From Oscillospiraceae bacterium (lineage in GTDB: Bacteria > Bacillota > Clostridia > Oscillospirales > Acutalibacteraceae): DNA of 51,110 bases. Positions 42,693 to 51,110 of this stretch are shown here, in pieces; position 1 is the first letter of the stretch, and each line of letters opens with the position of its first letter. The notes under the pieces were generated by a model that was not told the DNA's origin, searched no databases, and was given only the letters and a program-made list of their open reading frames with translations. The stretch is from the NCBI GenBank assembly GCA_015065605.1, contig SVPZ01000017.1, positions 1 through 51,110 of the forward strand. The letters are read 5' to 3'. The translations under genes and the position numbers were made by a program.

Positions 42693-43412
42693 TTATCTTC
42701 TTCGATTAACCATTGAAATAAGACGTAAAAGCTGAGCTAAAGAAGCAAGTAATGCTCCAAGATATGTCATTGCGGCGGCGCCAAGCACCTTTTTTGCTCC
42801 GCTGATTTCCGAGTCGTCGTATAAAATGCTGTAATCTCTTATAATGGAAATAGCCCTTCGGGATGCGTTAAATTCAACGGGCAGAGTAATTAGCTGGAAA
42901 AGTGTTGATAAAGCGTAAAACGCAACGCCGAGAGTAGCAAGAAAGGGAGCAAAGAAAAAGCCTAAAAGTATAAGCGGCATAGCCAAAGCAGAGCCTATTC
43001 GTGTTACGGGTACGATAGCATTTCTGAGTTTTATGGGTGAATATCCCGTTGCATACTGAAGGGCGTGACCTGCTTCGTGACAAGCAACTCCAACGGCGGC
43101 AACGGTATTTTTATCATACACGTCTTCACTTAATCTTATAACGTTTGTTCTTGGGTCGAAATGGTCGGTAAGATTTCCGCTTACGCGTTCAATTTTTACG
43201 TTTGTTACACCTTGACTGGCAAGTAACTTTTCAGCCGCCTGAGCGCCCGTTAAAACGGATGGCGATTTGCTGAATTTTGCAAAGGTGGATTTTACCTTTG
43301 CCTGCGCAACGGCGGTAACTATAATTGCTACTATTAAAAGCACCATAGAAAAGGCATAAAGCGGGTCGCTGAAATCAAAACCGTAATAATAATATGGATA
43401 GTAAAGTGGCAT
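42693..43412 (-). CDS. Membrane zinc metallopeptidase, YugP-like
   Basis: A 239-residue protein of the neutral zinc metallopeptidase family (YugP). A first helix lies at about 15-38. The active site is VACHEAGHALQYATGYSP, an HExxH zincin motif, near residue 110. Further helices follow at about 140-175 and 205-232, and the third ligand is probably in NASRRAIS. The N-terminus MPLYYPYYYYG is tyrosine-rich, as usual for the family. Its substrate is unknown. It begins four bases after the lipoprotein stop and is part of the ychF-lipoprotein-yugP-alr run. Confidence 0.92.
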   Translation of the reverse strand: MPLYYPYYYYGFDFSDPLYAFSMVLLIVAIIVTAVAQAKVKSTFAKFSKSPSVLTGAQAAEKLLASQGVTNVKIERVSGNLTDHFDPRTNVIRLSEDVYDKNTVAAVGVACHEAGHALQYATGYSPIKLRNAIVPVTRIGSALAMPLILLGFFFAPFLATLGVAFYALSTLFQLITLPVEFNASRRAISIIRDYSILYDDSEISGAKKVLGAAAMTYLGALLASLAQLLRLISMVNRRR

Positions 43413-43416
43413 AAAA

Positions 43417-44064
43417 TCAACCTTTCACTTCTATCATTTGAAATTTGACTTCGTAATATTCATCCTTTTCGGTTTTTTCTTCGCCTGAGGGATATAAACG
43501 GTAGGTATTTGCATCGGTAAAACGGGCAATGTAGTCTATGGTTTTGTTACTGCCCGACGGAGTAACGCTAAGCTGTTTCATAGAAAGAGGCTTACCGTTT
43601 TCATCATAAGAAAAACCGTATTCGGTAACGTAGCCGTTAGCATATCTTTCCGACACTATAAAACCGCTGTGGTCAAAAACAATAGTAAGATACTCTTTTT
43701 TATCCTTATCATAAAGAATATACTTATAATTGGTTATTTTATCGGCGGTATAGGTGTGAACTGCTCCTGTATTAAAGACTCTCGTGACGGTGGTTAAATT
43801 TCCGCGTTTGTTATATTCATATTTATCGGTATAACTTTCTTCATAAGAAAAAGGATGCTCCACCGTGACGGTATCGGGTTTTGAGTCCTCGGTATAGGTG
43901 TAGGCGATTTTTGTGCCTATACTTTCACCGCTTATCCACGTGAAAGAATCAATTCTATATACGCCTTCCTTAGAACAGGCACAAAGAGTGCCGACGGTTA
44001 ATACCAAAACTGCCAAAAGGCATAAAATTTTAGTTAATCTTTTATACGTTAAAGAGGAATTCAA
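43417..44064 (-). CDS. Predicted lipoprotein with YD-repeat-like strands
   Basis: A 215-residue exported protein. The N-terminus is basic and hydrophobic and ends in a lipobox-like TLCAC; Cys30 would be the lipidated residue. The rest is beta-rich with tyrosine-repeating strands (DKYEYNKRGNLTTVTRVF, TEYGFSYDENGKPLSMKQL), like the YD repeats of RHS-type proteins but too few to form an RHS shell. The start is probably TTG 44064, which overlaps the end of ychF by 23 bases and lacks a good ribosome binding site; no better start exists before the signal sequence. I do not recognise a function. Confidence 0.7.
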   Translation of the reverse strand: MNSSLTYKRLTKILCLLAVLVLTVGTLCACSKEGVYRIDSFTWISGESIGTKIAYTYTEDSKPDTVTVEHPFSYEESYTDKYEYNKRGNLTTVTRVFNTGAVHTYTADKITNYKYILYDKDKKEYLTIVFDHSGFIVSERYANGYVTEYGFSYDENGKPLSMKQLSVTPSGSNKTIDYIARFTDANTYRLYPSGEEKTEKDEYYEVKFQMIEVKG

Positions 44065-45151
44065 CTACGTCACCGTCCTGCATTACATATTCTTTACCTT
44101 CGGTTCTTACAAGTCCTTTTGTACGTGCATTGGCAAGAGAACCGCATTCATTTAGATCGGTAAAGGCGATAATCTGGGCTCTGATAAAGCCTCTTTCAAA
44201 GTCGGAATGTATTTTACCTGCCGCCTGAGGAGCCTTTGTATCCTTCTTTATAGTCCATGCTCTTACTTCCTTTTCGCCTGCGGTAAGATAGGAAATAAGA
44301 CCTAAAAGGCTGTAACTTTTCTGAATAAGACGGTCAAGTCCCGATGCGTCAAGACCCAGATCACTTAGGAACATTTCTTTTTCTTCGCCCGTCATATCGG
44401 CGATATCTGCTTCCATCTGAGCGCAAATGGGAAGCACCTCAGCGCCCTCTTTACTTGCAAGTTCTTTAACCTTTAAGAAGTGAGGGTTATCTTCGGGTGC
44501 CTTGCCTGAAAAATCATCTTCGCTTAAATTAGCGGCATAAATAATCGGCTTTGAGGTAAGAAGGAAAATTGTATTTAAAATTTCCTGTTCCTCGTCGTTA
44601 ACTTCTAAACTTCTTGCGCTCTTTCCGCTTTCCAAATGAGCGTAAAGCTTTTTGAGAAAATCAAGTTCACTCTGAAGTGATTTATTGCCCTTTAAATCCT
44701 TGGTGGTTTTGGCAATTCTTCTTTCAACCATTTCCATATCCGAGAATATAAGCTCAAGGTCAATGGTTTCAATATCGCGAAGTGGGTCGATACTGCCTTC
44801 AACGTGGATTATGTTTTCATTTTCAAAACATCTTACTACGTGAACGATAGCGTCAACCTCCCTTATATTTGCGAGAAACTTGTTGCCAAGACCTTCGCCT
44901 TTTGATGCGCCCTTAACAAGACCTGCAATATCAACAAATTCGATAATAGCAGGAACAACGGGGGGCACCTTTGCGCCTTCGGTGTACATATCTCTTAGTA
45001 CGTCAAGACGCTTATCGGGAACGGCAACTACACCAACGTTTGGTTCAATGGTGCAAAATGGGAAGTTCGCCGACTGCGCACCTGCATTTGTAATAGCGTT
45101 AAATAAAGTGGATTTTCCGACGTTCGGAAGTCCTACGATACCTAGTTTCAT
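44042..45151 (-). CDS. ychF: Ribosome-binding ATPase YchF
   Basis: A 369-residue Obg-family P-loop protein that prefers ATP and binds ribosomes. G1 is GLPNVGKST, the switch region is [17 protein letters not shown]3 [14 protein letters not shown], and a C-terminal TGS domain ends [17 protein letters not shown]. The start ATG 45151 has GGAGG 8 bases upstream; a TTG five codons earlier is rejected. A consensus promoter on the minus strand lies just upstream. It leads an operon of four genes ending at alr. Confidence 0.97.
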   Translation of the reverse strand: MKLGIVGLPNVGKSTLFNAITNAGAQSANFPFCTIEPNVGVVAVPDKRLDVLRDMYTEGAKVPPVVPAIIEFVDIAGLVKGASKGEGLGNKFLANIREVDAIVHVVRCFENENIIHVEGSIDPLRDIETIDLELIFSDMEMVERRIAKTTKDLKGNKSLQSELDFLKKLYAHLESGKSARSLEVNDEEQEILNTIFLLTSKPIIYAANLSEDDFSGKAPEDNPHFLKVKELASKEGAEVLPICAQMEADIADMTGEEKEMFLSDLGLDASGLDRLIQKSYSLLGLISYLTAGEKEVRAWTIKKDTKAPQAAGKIHSDFERGFIRAQIIAFTDLNECGSLANARTKGLVRTEGKEYVMQDGDVVEFLFNV

Positions 45152-45187
45152 GATTTTTTCCTCCAAAAAATGCTTGATAACATATAC

Positions 45188-45216
45188 ATTATATAGTTTT
45201 ATATAAATATTATCAA
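45188..45216 (-). promoter_or_regulatory. Sigma-A promoter for the ychF operon
   Basis: On the minus strand: -35 TTGATA (complement of 45211-45216), 17-bp spacer, consensus -10 TATAAT (complement of 45188-45193). The ychF start is about 37 bases downstream of the -10. Confidence 0.88.
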
Positions 45217-45234
45217 GAAAAATATAAAAAAACT

Positions 45235-45262
45235 TTGAAAATCATAAATAATGTAGTATAAT
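45235..45262 (+). promoter_or_regulatory. Sigma-A promoter for hprK
   Basis: -35 TTGAAA (45235-45240), 16-bp spacer, consensus -10 TATAAT (45257-45262). The hprK start is 30 bases downstream. Divergent from the ychF promoter. Confidence 0.8.
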
Positions 45263-45292
45263 AGAGGAGATAATGAAAGGAGTGACACCTTT

Positions 45293-46255
45293 ATGCATAC
45301 TAATTTTACGATTTCTCTTGCTAAAATTATTTCGGAGCTTTCTCTTGAAACTCTTTATCTTCCCTGCAAAGCAGAAGATATTATGATAAAAAGTACCGAA
45401 ATCAACCGCCCCGGTATTCAGCTTGCGGGCTTTTACGGATACTTTGATAATTCGCGTATTCAGATAATAGGAAAAACCGAGGAAGGCTATCTTGAAGAAT
45501 TACCCCTTGAAGAACAGCAGTCCCGTTACGCTACCTTCCTTTCTCAAAAGCCACCTGCAATAATTATTGCAAGAAGTCTTGAGGTGCCTGAATTTGTATT
45601 GGATTTGGCAAAGCGCTATGAAGTTCCCGTGCTAAGAAGTAAAGATTCTACCTCTGAGGTATCTGCGGCTCTTATTGCCTTCCTTAATCTCCAACTTGCT
45701 CCCCGTATTACGCGTCACGGTGTACTTGTTGAGGTTTACGGCGAAGGTATTTTACTGCTTGGTGAAAGCGGTGTTGGTAAAAGTGAAACTGCAATTGAAC
45801 TTGTTAAGCGCGGACACCGTCTTATTGCCGACGATGCCGTTGAAATCCGTAAGGTTTCCAGTAAATCTCTGGTAGGCAGTGCTCCCGATAATATCCGTCA
45901 CTTTATCGAGCTTCGCGGTATCGGAATAATCAACGCAAGTCGTATTTTCGGTGTGGGCGCTGTTAAACTTACCGAAAAAATAGATATGATAATAAATCTT
46001 GAGCCTTGGGATATAAACAAGGTTTATGACAGAATGGGACTTGAAGCGCAGACCACCGAAATTCTCGGTATAACCGTTCCTTCGGTTACTATCCCTGTTA
46101 AGCCCGGTAGAAATCTTGCGGTAATCATAGAGGTTGCTTCAATGAACAACAGACAGAAAAAATTGGGTTACAACGCGGCAGAAGATTTGCTTAAGCGTCT
46201 TGGTATGATGGAAGACGACGGAACGCAAGAGGTTAACGTTGACCCGTATCAATAA
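45293..46255 (+). CDS. hprK: HPr kinase/phosphorylase
   Basis: HprK phosphorylates or dephosphorylates Ser46 of HPr and so controls carbon catabolite repression in Firmicutes. The 320-residue product has an N-terminal domain (about 1-130), then Walker A LLGESGVGKSETAIEL near 153, the DDAVEIR segment, HFIELRGIGIINASRIFG, and the C-terminal signature PVKPGRNLAVIIEVASMNNR. The length is close to other HprK. AAGGAGTG lies 9 bases before the ATG. A ROK sugar kinase follows 24 bp later, consistent with a carbon-metabolism theme. Confidence 0.96.
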   Translation: MHTNFTISLAKIISELSLETLYLPCKAEDIMIKSTEINRPGIQLAGFYGYFDNSRIQIIGKTEEGYLEELPLEEQQSRYATFLSQKPPAIIIARSLEVPEFVLDLAKRYEVPVLRSKDSTSEVSAALIAFLNLQLAPRITRHGVLVEVYGEGILLLGESGVGKSETAIELVKRGHRLIADDAVEIRKVSSKSLVGSAPDNIRHFIELRGIGIINASRIFGVGAVKLTEKIDMIINLEPWDINKVYDRMGLEAQTTEILGITVPSVTIPVKPGRNLAVIIEVASMNNRQKKLGYNAAEDLLKRLGMMEDDGTQEVNVDPYQ

Positions 46256-46279
46256 AGCTTTAATTGGAGGAAATTTAAA

Positions 46280-47233
46280 ATGTACACTTTAGGAATAGAT
46301 TTAGGCGGCACCAACATTGTTGCCGGTGTGGTTGATGAAAATTTAAGAGTAATTGCGAAGGGCAAGGTAAAAACCAACAGTCCCCGTCCTGCAAACGAAA
46401 TTGCCGATGATATGGCAAAGGCTTGTTTTATCGCTTGTGAAAATGCAGGTATTGCAATTGATGATATTTCTGCCTGCGGTATCGGTAGCCCCGGCGCTAT
46501 CAATCCCATAACAGGCACCGTTGTTTATGCAAATAACCTTAAATTTAATAACGTACCCTTAACCGCTATGTTAAAGGAACGTACCGGTGTTGATTTCTAT
46601 ATTGAAAACGATGCAAATGCGGCTGCTTACGGAGAATTTTTAGCAGGTAGCGGCAGAGGTGTAAGCGACTGTGTAGCAGTAACCCTTGGAACAGGTGTTG
46701 GCGGCGGTATTATTATCGGCGGCAAACTTTTCTCAGGCTCCAACTATGCAGGCGGTGAACTTGGTCATATGGTAATAAACATTGACGGTGAGCCCTGCTC
46801 CTGCGGAAGAAATGGTTGCTGGGAAGCATATGCATCCGCTACCGCTCTTATCCGTCAGACAAAAGCCGCAATGGAAAAGAATAAAGACAGCATTATGTGG
46901 GAGCTTGCAGGCGGAAAGCTTGAAAACGTCAACGGAAGAATTGCCTTTGACGGTATGAGAAAGGGCGATAAAGCCGCTTGCGAAGTTGTATCCACCTACG
47001 AAAAGTACGTAGCAATCGGTCTTGCTAACATCATCAATATCTTCCAGCCTCAAAAAATATGTATCGGCGGCGGTATTTCCAACGAAAAAGAAACCCTCAT
47101 TAATCCTATCAAAGATTTCGTAAACCAAGAGGTTTACGCAACCATGGGCAAGCCCTGTGAGATTCTCCCTGCTGAACTGGGTAATGATGCAGGGATTATA
47201 GGCGCCGCTCAACTTTATAGATTGTACAGATAA
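46280..47233 (+). CDS. ROK family glucokinase
   Basis: A 317-residue sugar kinase. ATP-binding GIDLGGTNIVAGVVD opens the protein. Sugar-contact motifs are GIGSPGAINPITG and IENDANAAAYGEF with the catalytic aspartate. Then come VTLGTGVGGGIIIGGKL, the ROK zinc site GHMVINIDGEPCSCGRNGCW, and IGGGISNEKE. It most probably phosphorylates glucose at C6, though N-acetylated hexoses are possible for ROK members. AGGAGG precedes the ATG. It follows hprK closely, so it is probably in its operon. No terminator hairpin was identified; a repeat region follows. Confidence 0.92.
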   Translation: MYTLGIDLGGTNIVAGVVDENLRVIAKGKVKTNSPRPANEIADDMAKACFIACENAGIAIDDISACGIGSPGAINPITGTVVYANNLKFNNVPLTAMLKERTGVDFYIENDANAAAYGEFLAGSGRGVSDCVAVTLGTGVGGGIIIGGKLFSGSNYAGGELGHMVINIDGEPCSCGRNGCWEAYASATALIRQTKAAMEKNKDSIMWELAGGKLENVNGRIAFDGMRKGDKAACEVVSTYEKYVAIGLANIINIFQPQKICIGGGISNEKETLINPIKDFVNQEVYATMGKPCEILPAELGNDAGIIGAAQLYRLYR

Positions 47234-47258
47234 TATAGCAGGCTTGAAAAATTGTCCA

Positions 47259-47470
47259 TTATGCACTTTTTTGCGAGGGGCGGTATAAAAAATACAGCAC
47301 CCTCACTGCAAAAGCACATCCTGAACAATTTTTCTGCGCCGTGGCAAAAATCGAAGTTTTGCATACTTATAAAACGTCGTTATGCACTTTTTTGCGAGGG
47401 GCGGTATAAAAAATACGGCACCGCTCACTTCAAAGGAGCATCCTGAACGCTTTTTCTGCGCCGTGGCAAA
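47259..47470. repeat. Two ~90-bp tandem direct repeats, period 121 bp
   Basis: Copy one spans 47259-47348 and copy two 47380-47470. They share long identical blocks (TTATGCACTTTTTTGCGAGG, the adjoining GGCGGTATAAAAAATAC, CATCCTGAAC, TTTTTCTGCGCCGTGGCAAA) and differ in the middle, roughly 88% overall. Each can fold locally: GTAT/ATAC around an A-run, and GAGGG/CCCTC in copy one or GCGGT/ACCGC in copy two. No conserved open frame with a ribosome binding site is present. The 286-bp gap between the glucokinase and murB otherwise holds only short AT-rich flanks. Confidence 0.75.
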
Positions 47471-47518
47471 GGCTAATACTATAACGGCAAACAAAATTCT
47501 ATGATAAGAGGTAACTTT

Positions 47519-48424
47519 ATGACGGCTTTCGAAGGCTTTCTTAATGACAACAAAATATCCTATTTGGTAAACGAGCCCATGAGCCGTCACACCTCCTTTC
47601 ACATTGGCGGTAATGCGGAGTTTTTCGTATTGCCCGAAAATGAAGAAGCGCTCATATCGGTAATTGATTACTGCAGAAAAAACGATATTCCCGTAACCTT
47701 AATAGGAAAGGGCAGTAACCTTGTAGTAAGTGACGGCGGAATAAGTGGTGCGGTTATTTGCACCCTTAATATGAACGGCGTATCTTTTAGTGAAAACGGT
47801 AATATTTTTGCCGCCGCAGGCGCTTCTCTCGCTTCTTTATGCACCTTTGCAAGAGATAACTGTTTAAGCGGACTGGAGTTTGCTTACGGAATACCCGGCA
47901 GTGTAGGCGGCGCTATGTATATGAATGCAGGGGCCTATGGCGGTGAGATGAAGGACGTTGTCGTTTCTGCTCTTTGCTTAGACGAAAAATTAAATATCTG
48001 TCTTATCGAGGGCGAGGATATGTGTCTTTCTTATAGAAGCAGTATTTTCAAAAAGGAAAATCTTTTTATTCTTGGCGCATATTTTAAACTCACTAATGAT
48101 AAAAAAGAAGATATAACTGCCCGAATGGACGACTATATGGGCAGAAGAAAATCAAAACAGCCTCTTGAATACCCAAGCGCAGGAAGTGTATTTAAGCGCC
48201 CCGAGGGTTATTTTGCAGGCGCCCTTATCGAGAAAAACGGCTTTAAGGGATACTCCGTAGGCGGAGCGCAGGTTAGTGAAAAGCATGCAGGCTTTATCAT
48301 TAACAAAGGAAACGCTACCTGCAGTGACGTCAAAAAACTTGTGGAAATCATAAAAGAAAAGGTTTTAAAAGAGGACGGCGTTTCATTACAGCCCGAACTC
48401 ATATTCATAGGAAAAGATATTTAA
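47519..48424 (+). CDS. murB: UDP-N-acetylenolpyruvoylglucosamine reductase
   Basis: MurB reduces enolpyruvyl-UDP-GlcNAc to UDP-MurNAc in peptidoglycan precursor synthesis. The 301-residue flavoprotein shows SRHTSFHIGGNAEFF, FAD-binding IGKGSNLVVSDGG, EFAYGIPGSVGGAMYMNAGA, and the catalytic serine region PSAGSVFKRPEGYFAG. ATG 47519 is preferred over an ATG six codons earlier because AGAGG lies 7 bases before it. whiA follows 20 bp downstream. rapZ and the yvcK/glmR gene, which often lie between murB and whiA in Firmicutes, are not present here. Confidence 0.96.
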   Translation: MTAFEGFLNDNKISYLVNEPMSRHTSFHIGGNAEFFVLPENEEALISVIDYCRKNDIPVTLIGKGSNLVVSDGGISGAVICTLNMNGVSFSENGNIFAAAGASLASLCTFARDNCLSGLEFAYGIPGSVGGAMYMNAGAYGGEMKDVVVSALCLDEKLNICLIEGEDMCLSYRSSIFKKENLFILGAYFKLTNDKKEDITARMDDYMGRRKSKQPLEYPSAGSVFKRPEGYFAGALIEKNGFKGYSVGGAQVSEKHAGFIINKGNATCSDVKKLVEIIKEKVLKEDGVSLQPELIFIGKDI

Positions 48425-48444
48425 AATTCAAGGAAGGCAAAAAT

Positions 48445-49350
48445 ATGTCATTTTGCAGTGAACTGAAAAACGATTTGTGCATTGAAAAACAACCCGAATG
48501 TTGTAAGATCGCCGAATGTTACGGTCTTATGCTTTTCGGTCATACCTTTTCCTATAAAAATATTTCCATTATTACCGAAAATGAAAATATTTCAAAGCGT
48601 TACATAAAATATCTGAAATCAAATTTTGCTATTATTCCCGCCGTTAAAAAAAGCGGAAAATCAACAACAACCTATAATATATCTGTTTCTTCCCCCACAG
48701 AGTGTTCGGCGGTTATGTCGGCGTTCGGTTACGAAACAGGAGATTTTTTAAGCATAAACCACGACGTATTTAAAAGGGAATGTTGTTTTGGTAGTTTTAT
48801 CAGAGGCGCTTTCCTTGCCTGCGGTCAGATGACCGACCCTTTTAAAAACTATCACACCGAATTTGTTATAAGAGATTTTACCGTTGCACTTGAATTTTAC
48901 AGTCTTCTTCAAAGCAGAGGACTTTCTCCAAAACGCAGTATGCGAGGAACTACCACCGTAATTTATTTTAACAAAAGCGAAACCATAGAAGAACTATTAA
49001 CCCTTATGGGAGCGGGCAGAAAGGTTTTAGAGTTTATTGATATCGAGGTTGCAAAAACCATACGTAACCGTGAAAACCGTAAAAACAATCTTGAAATGGG
49101 CAACATAGGAAAGCAGGTTGACGCGTCATTTAATCATCGTCTTGCAATAGAATATCTTAGGGAAAAGGGGAAACTTGAAACCCTTAGTGACGAACTTTAT
49201 TCCGTTGCGCTTTTAAGAATTGAAAATCCTGCCGCTTCCCTTAGTGAACTTTGTAAAATTTACGGGGAATCCATAACCCGTTCGGGACTTAATCACCGAC
49301 TGAAAAAAATTATGGAAATAGCTCAAGAACTTAAAAACGGAGAAAAATAA
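48445..49350 (+). CDS. whiA: Sporulation/division regulator WhiA
   Basis: A 301-residue DNA-binding protein. The N-terminal part is a degenerate LAGLIDADG-type fold (ECCFGSFIRGAFLACGQMTD, YHTEFVIRDFTVALEFYSLL). The C-terminal helix-turn-helix lies at about 215-300 (SLSELCKIYGESITRSGLNH). In Firmicutes WhiA influences division and chromosome segregation. GGAAGG lies 8 bases before the ATG. dnaE begins 1 base after the stop region, a conserved adjacency. Confidence 0.95.
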   Translation: MSFCSELKNDLCIEKQPECCKIAECYGLMLFGHTFSYKNISIITENENISKRYIKYLKSNFAIIPAVKKSGKSTTTYNISVSSPTECSAVMSAFGYETGDFLSINHDVFKRECCFGSFIRGAFLACGQMTDPFKNYHTEFVIRDFTVALEFYSLLQSRGLSPKRSMRGTTTVIYFNKSETIEELLTLMGAGRKVLEFIDIEVAKTIRNRENRKNNLEMGNIGKQVDASFNHRLAIEYLREKGKLETLSDELYSVALLRIENPAASLSELCKIYGESITRSGLNHRLKKIMEIAQELKNGEK

Positions 49351-49351
49351 T

Positions 49352-50998
49352 ATGACCGATTTTGTTCACCTTCATCTTCACACTGAATTTAGTTTGCTGG
49401 ACGGCTGTTGCCGTATCGGTTCTCTTTTTGATGCCGTGAAGCAGCGTGGACAAAAGGCGGTTGCTATAACCGATCACGGCGTAATGTATGGCGCCGTGAA
49501 TTTTTTTAAAGCCGCAAAAGAAGCGGGTATAAAGCCAATTATCGGTTGCGAGGTTTACGTTGCTCCGCGTTCAAGAACCGACAAACAAAAGGGCGCAGAC
49601 AGTGAATACAACCATTTAGTGCTTCTTTGCAAAAACGAAACGGGCTATAAAAATTTAATAAAGATGGTATCCCTTTCCTTTACGGAAGGCTTTTATATGC
49701 GCCCGAGAATAGATAAAGAATTACTAAAAAAACACAGCGAAGGACTTATTGCTCTTTCTGCCTGTCTTGCAGGTGAAATACCCCGTCTTTTAACGAAAGG
49801 CGAATACGAAAAGGCTAAGGAAACAGCCCTTTGGTACAATTCGGTCTTCGGTCAGGATAACTATTACATTGAAATTCAGGACCATTCCATAATTGAACAA
49901 AAGCGCATTTTACCCGATTTACTAAGGCTTTCAAGAGAAACGAACATTCCTCTTGTAGCCACCAATGACGTACATTACATTGAAAAAGAGGATGCCCTTA
50001 CCCAAAAGGTTCTCGTTTGTCTTCAGACCGGCAAGAAACTTGGCGAAGAAGGTGCACTTGAATTTAAAACCGAAGAGTTTTATCTTAAAAGCGGCGATCA
50101 GATGGCTATGCTTTTTTCAGCCTTTGACGGCGCTATAGAAAACACCGTAAAAATTGCCGATATGTGCAATTTTGAGTTTGAATTCGGCAATATTAAACTG
50201 CCTTTATTTGATATAGGCGATAAAAACCACGACCTTTATTTAAAGGAAAAATGCTATGAGGGTCTTAATAGACTTTATGGCGAATCTGAAAAAGAAAAGG
50301 CAAAAGAACGTCTTGAATACGAACTTTCGGTTATTTCAAAAATGGGATATACCGATTATTATCTCATAGTTCAGGATTTTGTAACTTACGCTAAAAGCAA
50401 GGGTATTCCCGTAGGCCCCGGAAGAGGTTCGGGCGCAGGCAGTATTGCCGCCTACTGTTCGGGAATTACAGGTATAGACCCCCTTAAATACGGGCTTCTT
50501 TTCGAACGCTTTTTAAATCCCGAAAGAGTTTCAATGCCCGACTTTGATATTGACTTTTGTTTTGTGAGAAGACAAGAGGTTATTGATTACGTTGTAAATA
50601 AATACGGTAGCGACCGCGTTGCGCAGATAGTTACCTTTGGTACTCTTGCCGCCCGAAACGCCGTAAGAGACGTGGGCAGAGTTATGGACGTGCCTTATAA
50701 TATATGTGATAAAGTTGCCAAACTTATACCAAGGGAATACCATACCGATTTGGCTTCTGCCGTTAAAAAGGTGCCTGAGCTTCGCGCCCTTTACCAAGAA
50801 GACGAAGCGGTCAAAGAACTTATTGATACTGCCGTTAAGCTTACGGGAATGCCCCGTCACAGTTCTACCCATGCGGCAGGCGTAGTTATATGCGACAGAG
50901 CGGTTTATGAATACGTGCCTCTTTCAAAAAACGACGACGTTATTGTAACGCAATATACCATGACCGCCCTTGATGAATTAGGCCTTTTGAAGATGGAC
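49352..50998 (+). CDS. dnaE: DNA polymerase III alpha subunit DnaE, first exon or 5' fragment
   Basis: Residues 1-549 of a DnaE-type replicative polymerase. The PHP domain opens HLHLHTEFSLLDGCCRIGSL. The palm has PVGPGRGSGAGSIAAYCSGI, and MPDFDIDFCFVRRQEVIDYV at about 396 supplies the first two catalytic aspartates. The protein stays homologous up to LDELGLLKMD (Asp549, the third catalytic Asp by comparison with E. coli 555). Normally this is followed by FLGLRTL; here the frame instead reads five unrelated codons and stops at 51014-51016. The break coincides with GTGCG, so I read this as exon one before a group II intron rather than a dead gene. The remaining half must lie beyond the window. 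Confidence 0.9.
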
Positions 50999-51110
50999 GT
51001 GCGACTTGTTCGCTAACGAAAAACTTCCGAAAGGAAAACAAGTTAGCGGAACAAATGAATGAAATATATGAGTACAGTTGGTACAAAAGTGGTTAGAACC
51101 CGCCTGCTTG
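50999..51110 (+). mobile_element. 5' end of a probable group II intron inserted in dnaE (partial)
   Basis: The sequence from the dnaE break begins GTGCG, the 5' consensus (GUGYG) of group II introns. It then forms an imperfect hairpin: TTGTTCGCTAAC (51006-51017) with GTTAGCGGAACAA (51042-51054), one bulge, and an inner CTTCC-GAAA-GGAA stem capped by a GNRA-type loop. This fits the start of domain I. The rest, including any reverse transcriptase and domains V and VI, lies beyond the right edge. An IS200/IS605-type left end with a subterminal hairpin is the alternative. Confidence 0.62.

Noticed and set aside
47259..47470. Tandem repeats considered as a CRISPR remnant.
   Set aside because: Only two copies of about 90 bp with a 31-bp gap, no cas genes, and sequence variation in the middle of the unit.
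47303..47602. Minus-strand frame across the tandem repeats and murB start, repeating AVFFIPPLAKKC.
   Set aside because: The repeated peptide is just the DNA repeat read in one frame; the frame has no start signal and runs into murB antisense. The repeat was recorded as DNA instead.
51068..51110. Open frame MSTVGTKVVRTRLL running off the right edge, possibly a TnpB or recombinase N-terminus.
   Set aside because: It has no ribosome binding site, only 14 residues are visible, and the preceding GTGCG and nested hairpin fit structured intron RNA better. Kept only as the alternative for the dnaE insertion.

Overview
The window looks like a chromosomal segment of a moderately AT-rich, spore-forming Clostridia bacterium, probably of the Oscillospirales/Ruminococcaceae kind. 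The evidence is Firmicutes-type content: sigK, hprK, whiA, yhaNO, mrnC, the Prp protease beside a cleavable L27, DUF951, strong AGGAGG ribosome binding sites and frequent TTG/GTG starts. There is also a secreted protein with a type I dockerin. No rRNA, tRNA or CRISPR array was seen, and no stretch over 300 bases lacks a described gene or repeat.

Layout. 1-5.7 kb: the tail of a probable alpha-L-rhamnosidase, then uvrB, a serine esterase and uvrA. 5.7-7.7 kb: a DUF5685 protein, a J-domain protein with a cysteine-rich tail and a small membrane protein. 7.7-12.3 kb: a tight run of a flavoprotein, cmk, plsC and a fused ispH-rpsA gene ending at a clear terminator. 13-17.7 kb (minus strand): yhaO, yhaN and a trehalase-like glycosidase. 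17.8-20.9 kb: the dockerin protein, monocistronic with its own promoter and terminator. 21-25.2 kb: DUF951, prfA, sua5, coaE and an M18 aminopeptidase, converging on sigK through a long inverted repeat. 27-30.7 kb: rplU leader, rplU, prp, rpmA, obg, mrnC and a YitT protein. 30.7-32.8 kb: a TetR-ABC exporter operon. 33-40 kb (minus strand): rlmB, a degenerate P-type ATPase, metG, tatD and an Asn-rich microprotein, then a further minus-strand gene. 40-45.2 kb: eno, converging on the operon ychF, lipoprotein, yugP, alr. 45.3-51 kb: hprK, a ROK glucokinase, a tandem-repeat region, murB, whiA and dnaE.

Most genes are housekeeping: excision repair, translation, phospholipid, isoprenoid and cell-wall precursor synthesis, glycolysis and its regulation. 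The unusual parts lie between or inside these genes. (1) dnaE stops being DnaE right after its third catalytic aspartate, at a GTGCG that matches the 5' end of a group II intron. (2) An 832-residue membrane protein has the P-type ATPase layout but has lost the phosphorylation motif and the hinge motif. (3) Two genes, sigK and an Asn-rich microprotein, have the ribosome binding site inside the 3' arm of a terminator-like hairpin. (4) Three repeat structures occur: a 139-bp fold-back element before eno, a ~300-bp inverted repeat between apeA and sigK, and a 121-bp-period tandem repeat before murB. (5) The ispH-rpsA fusion has a consensus internal ribosome binding site exactly at the domain junction. 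All family calls come from reading motifs; no database search was run.
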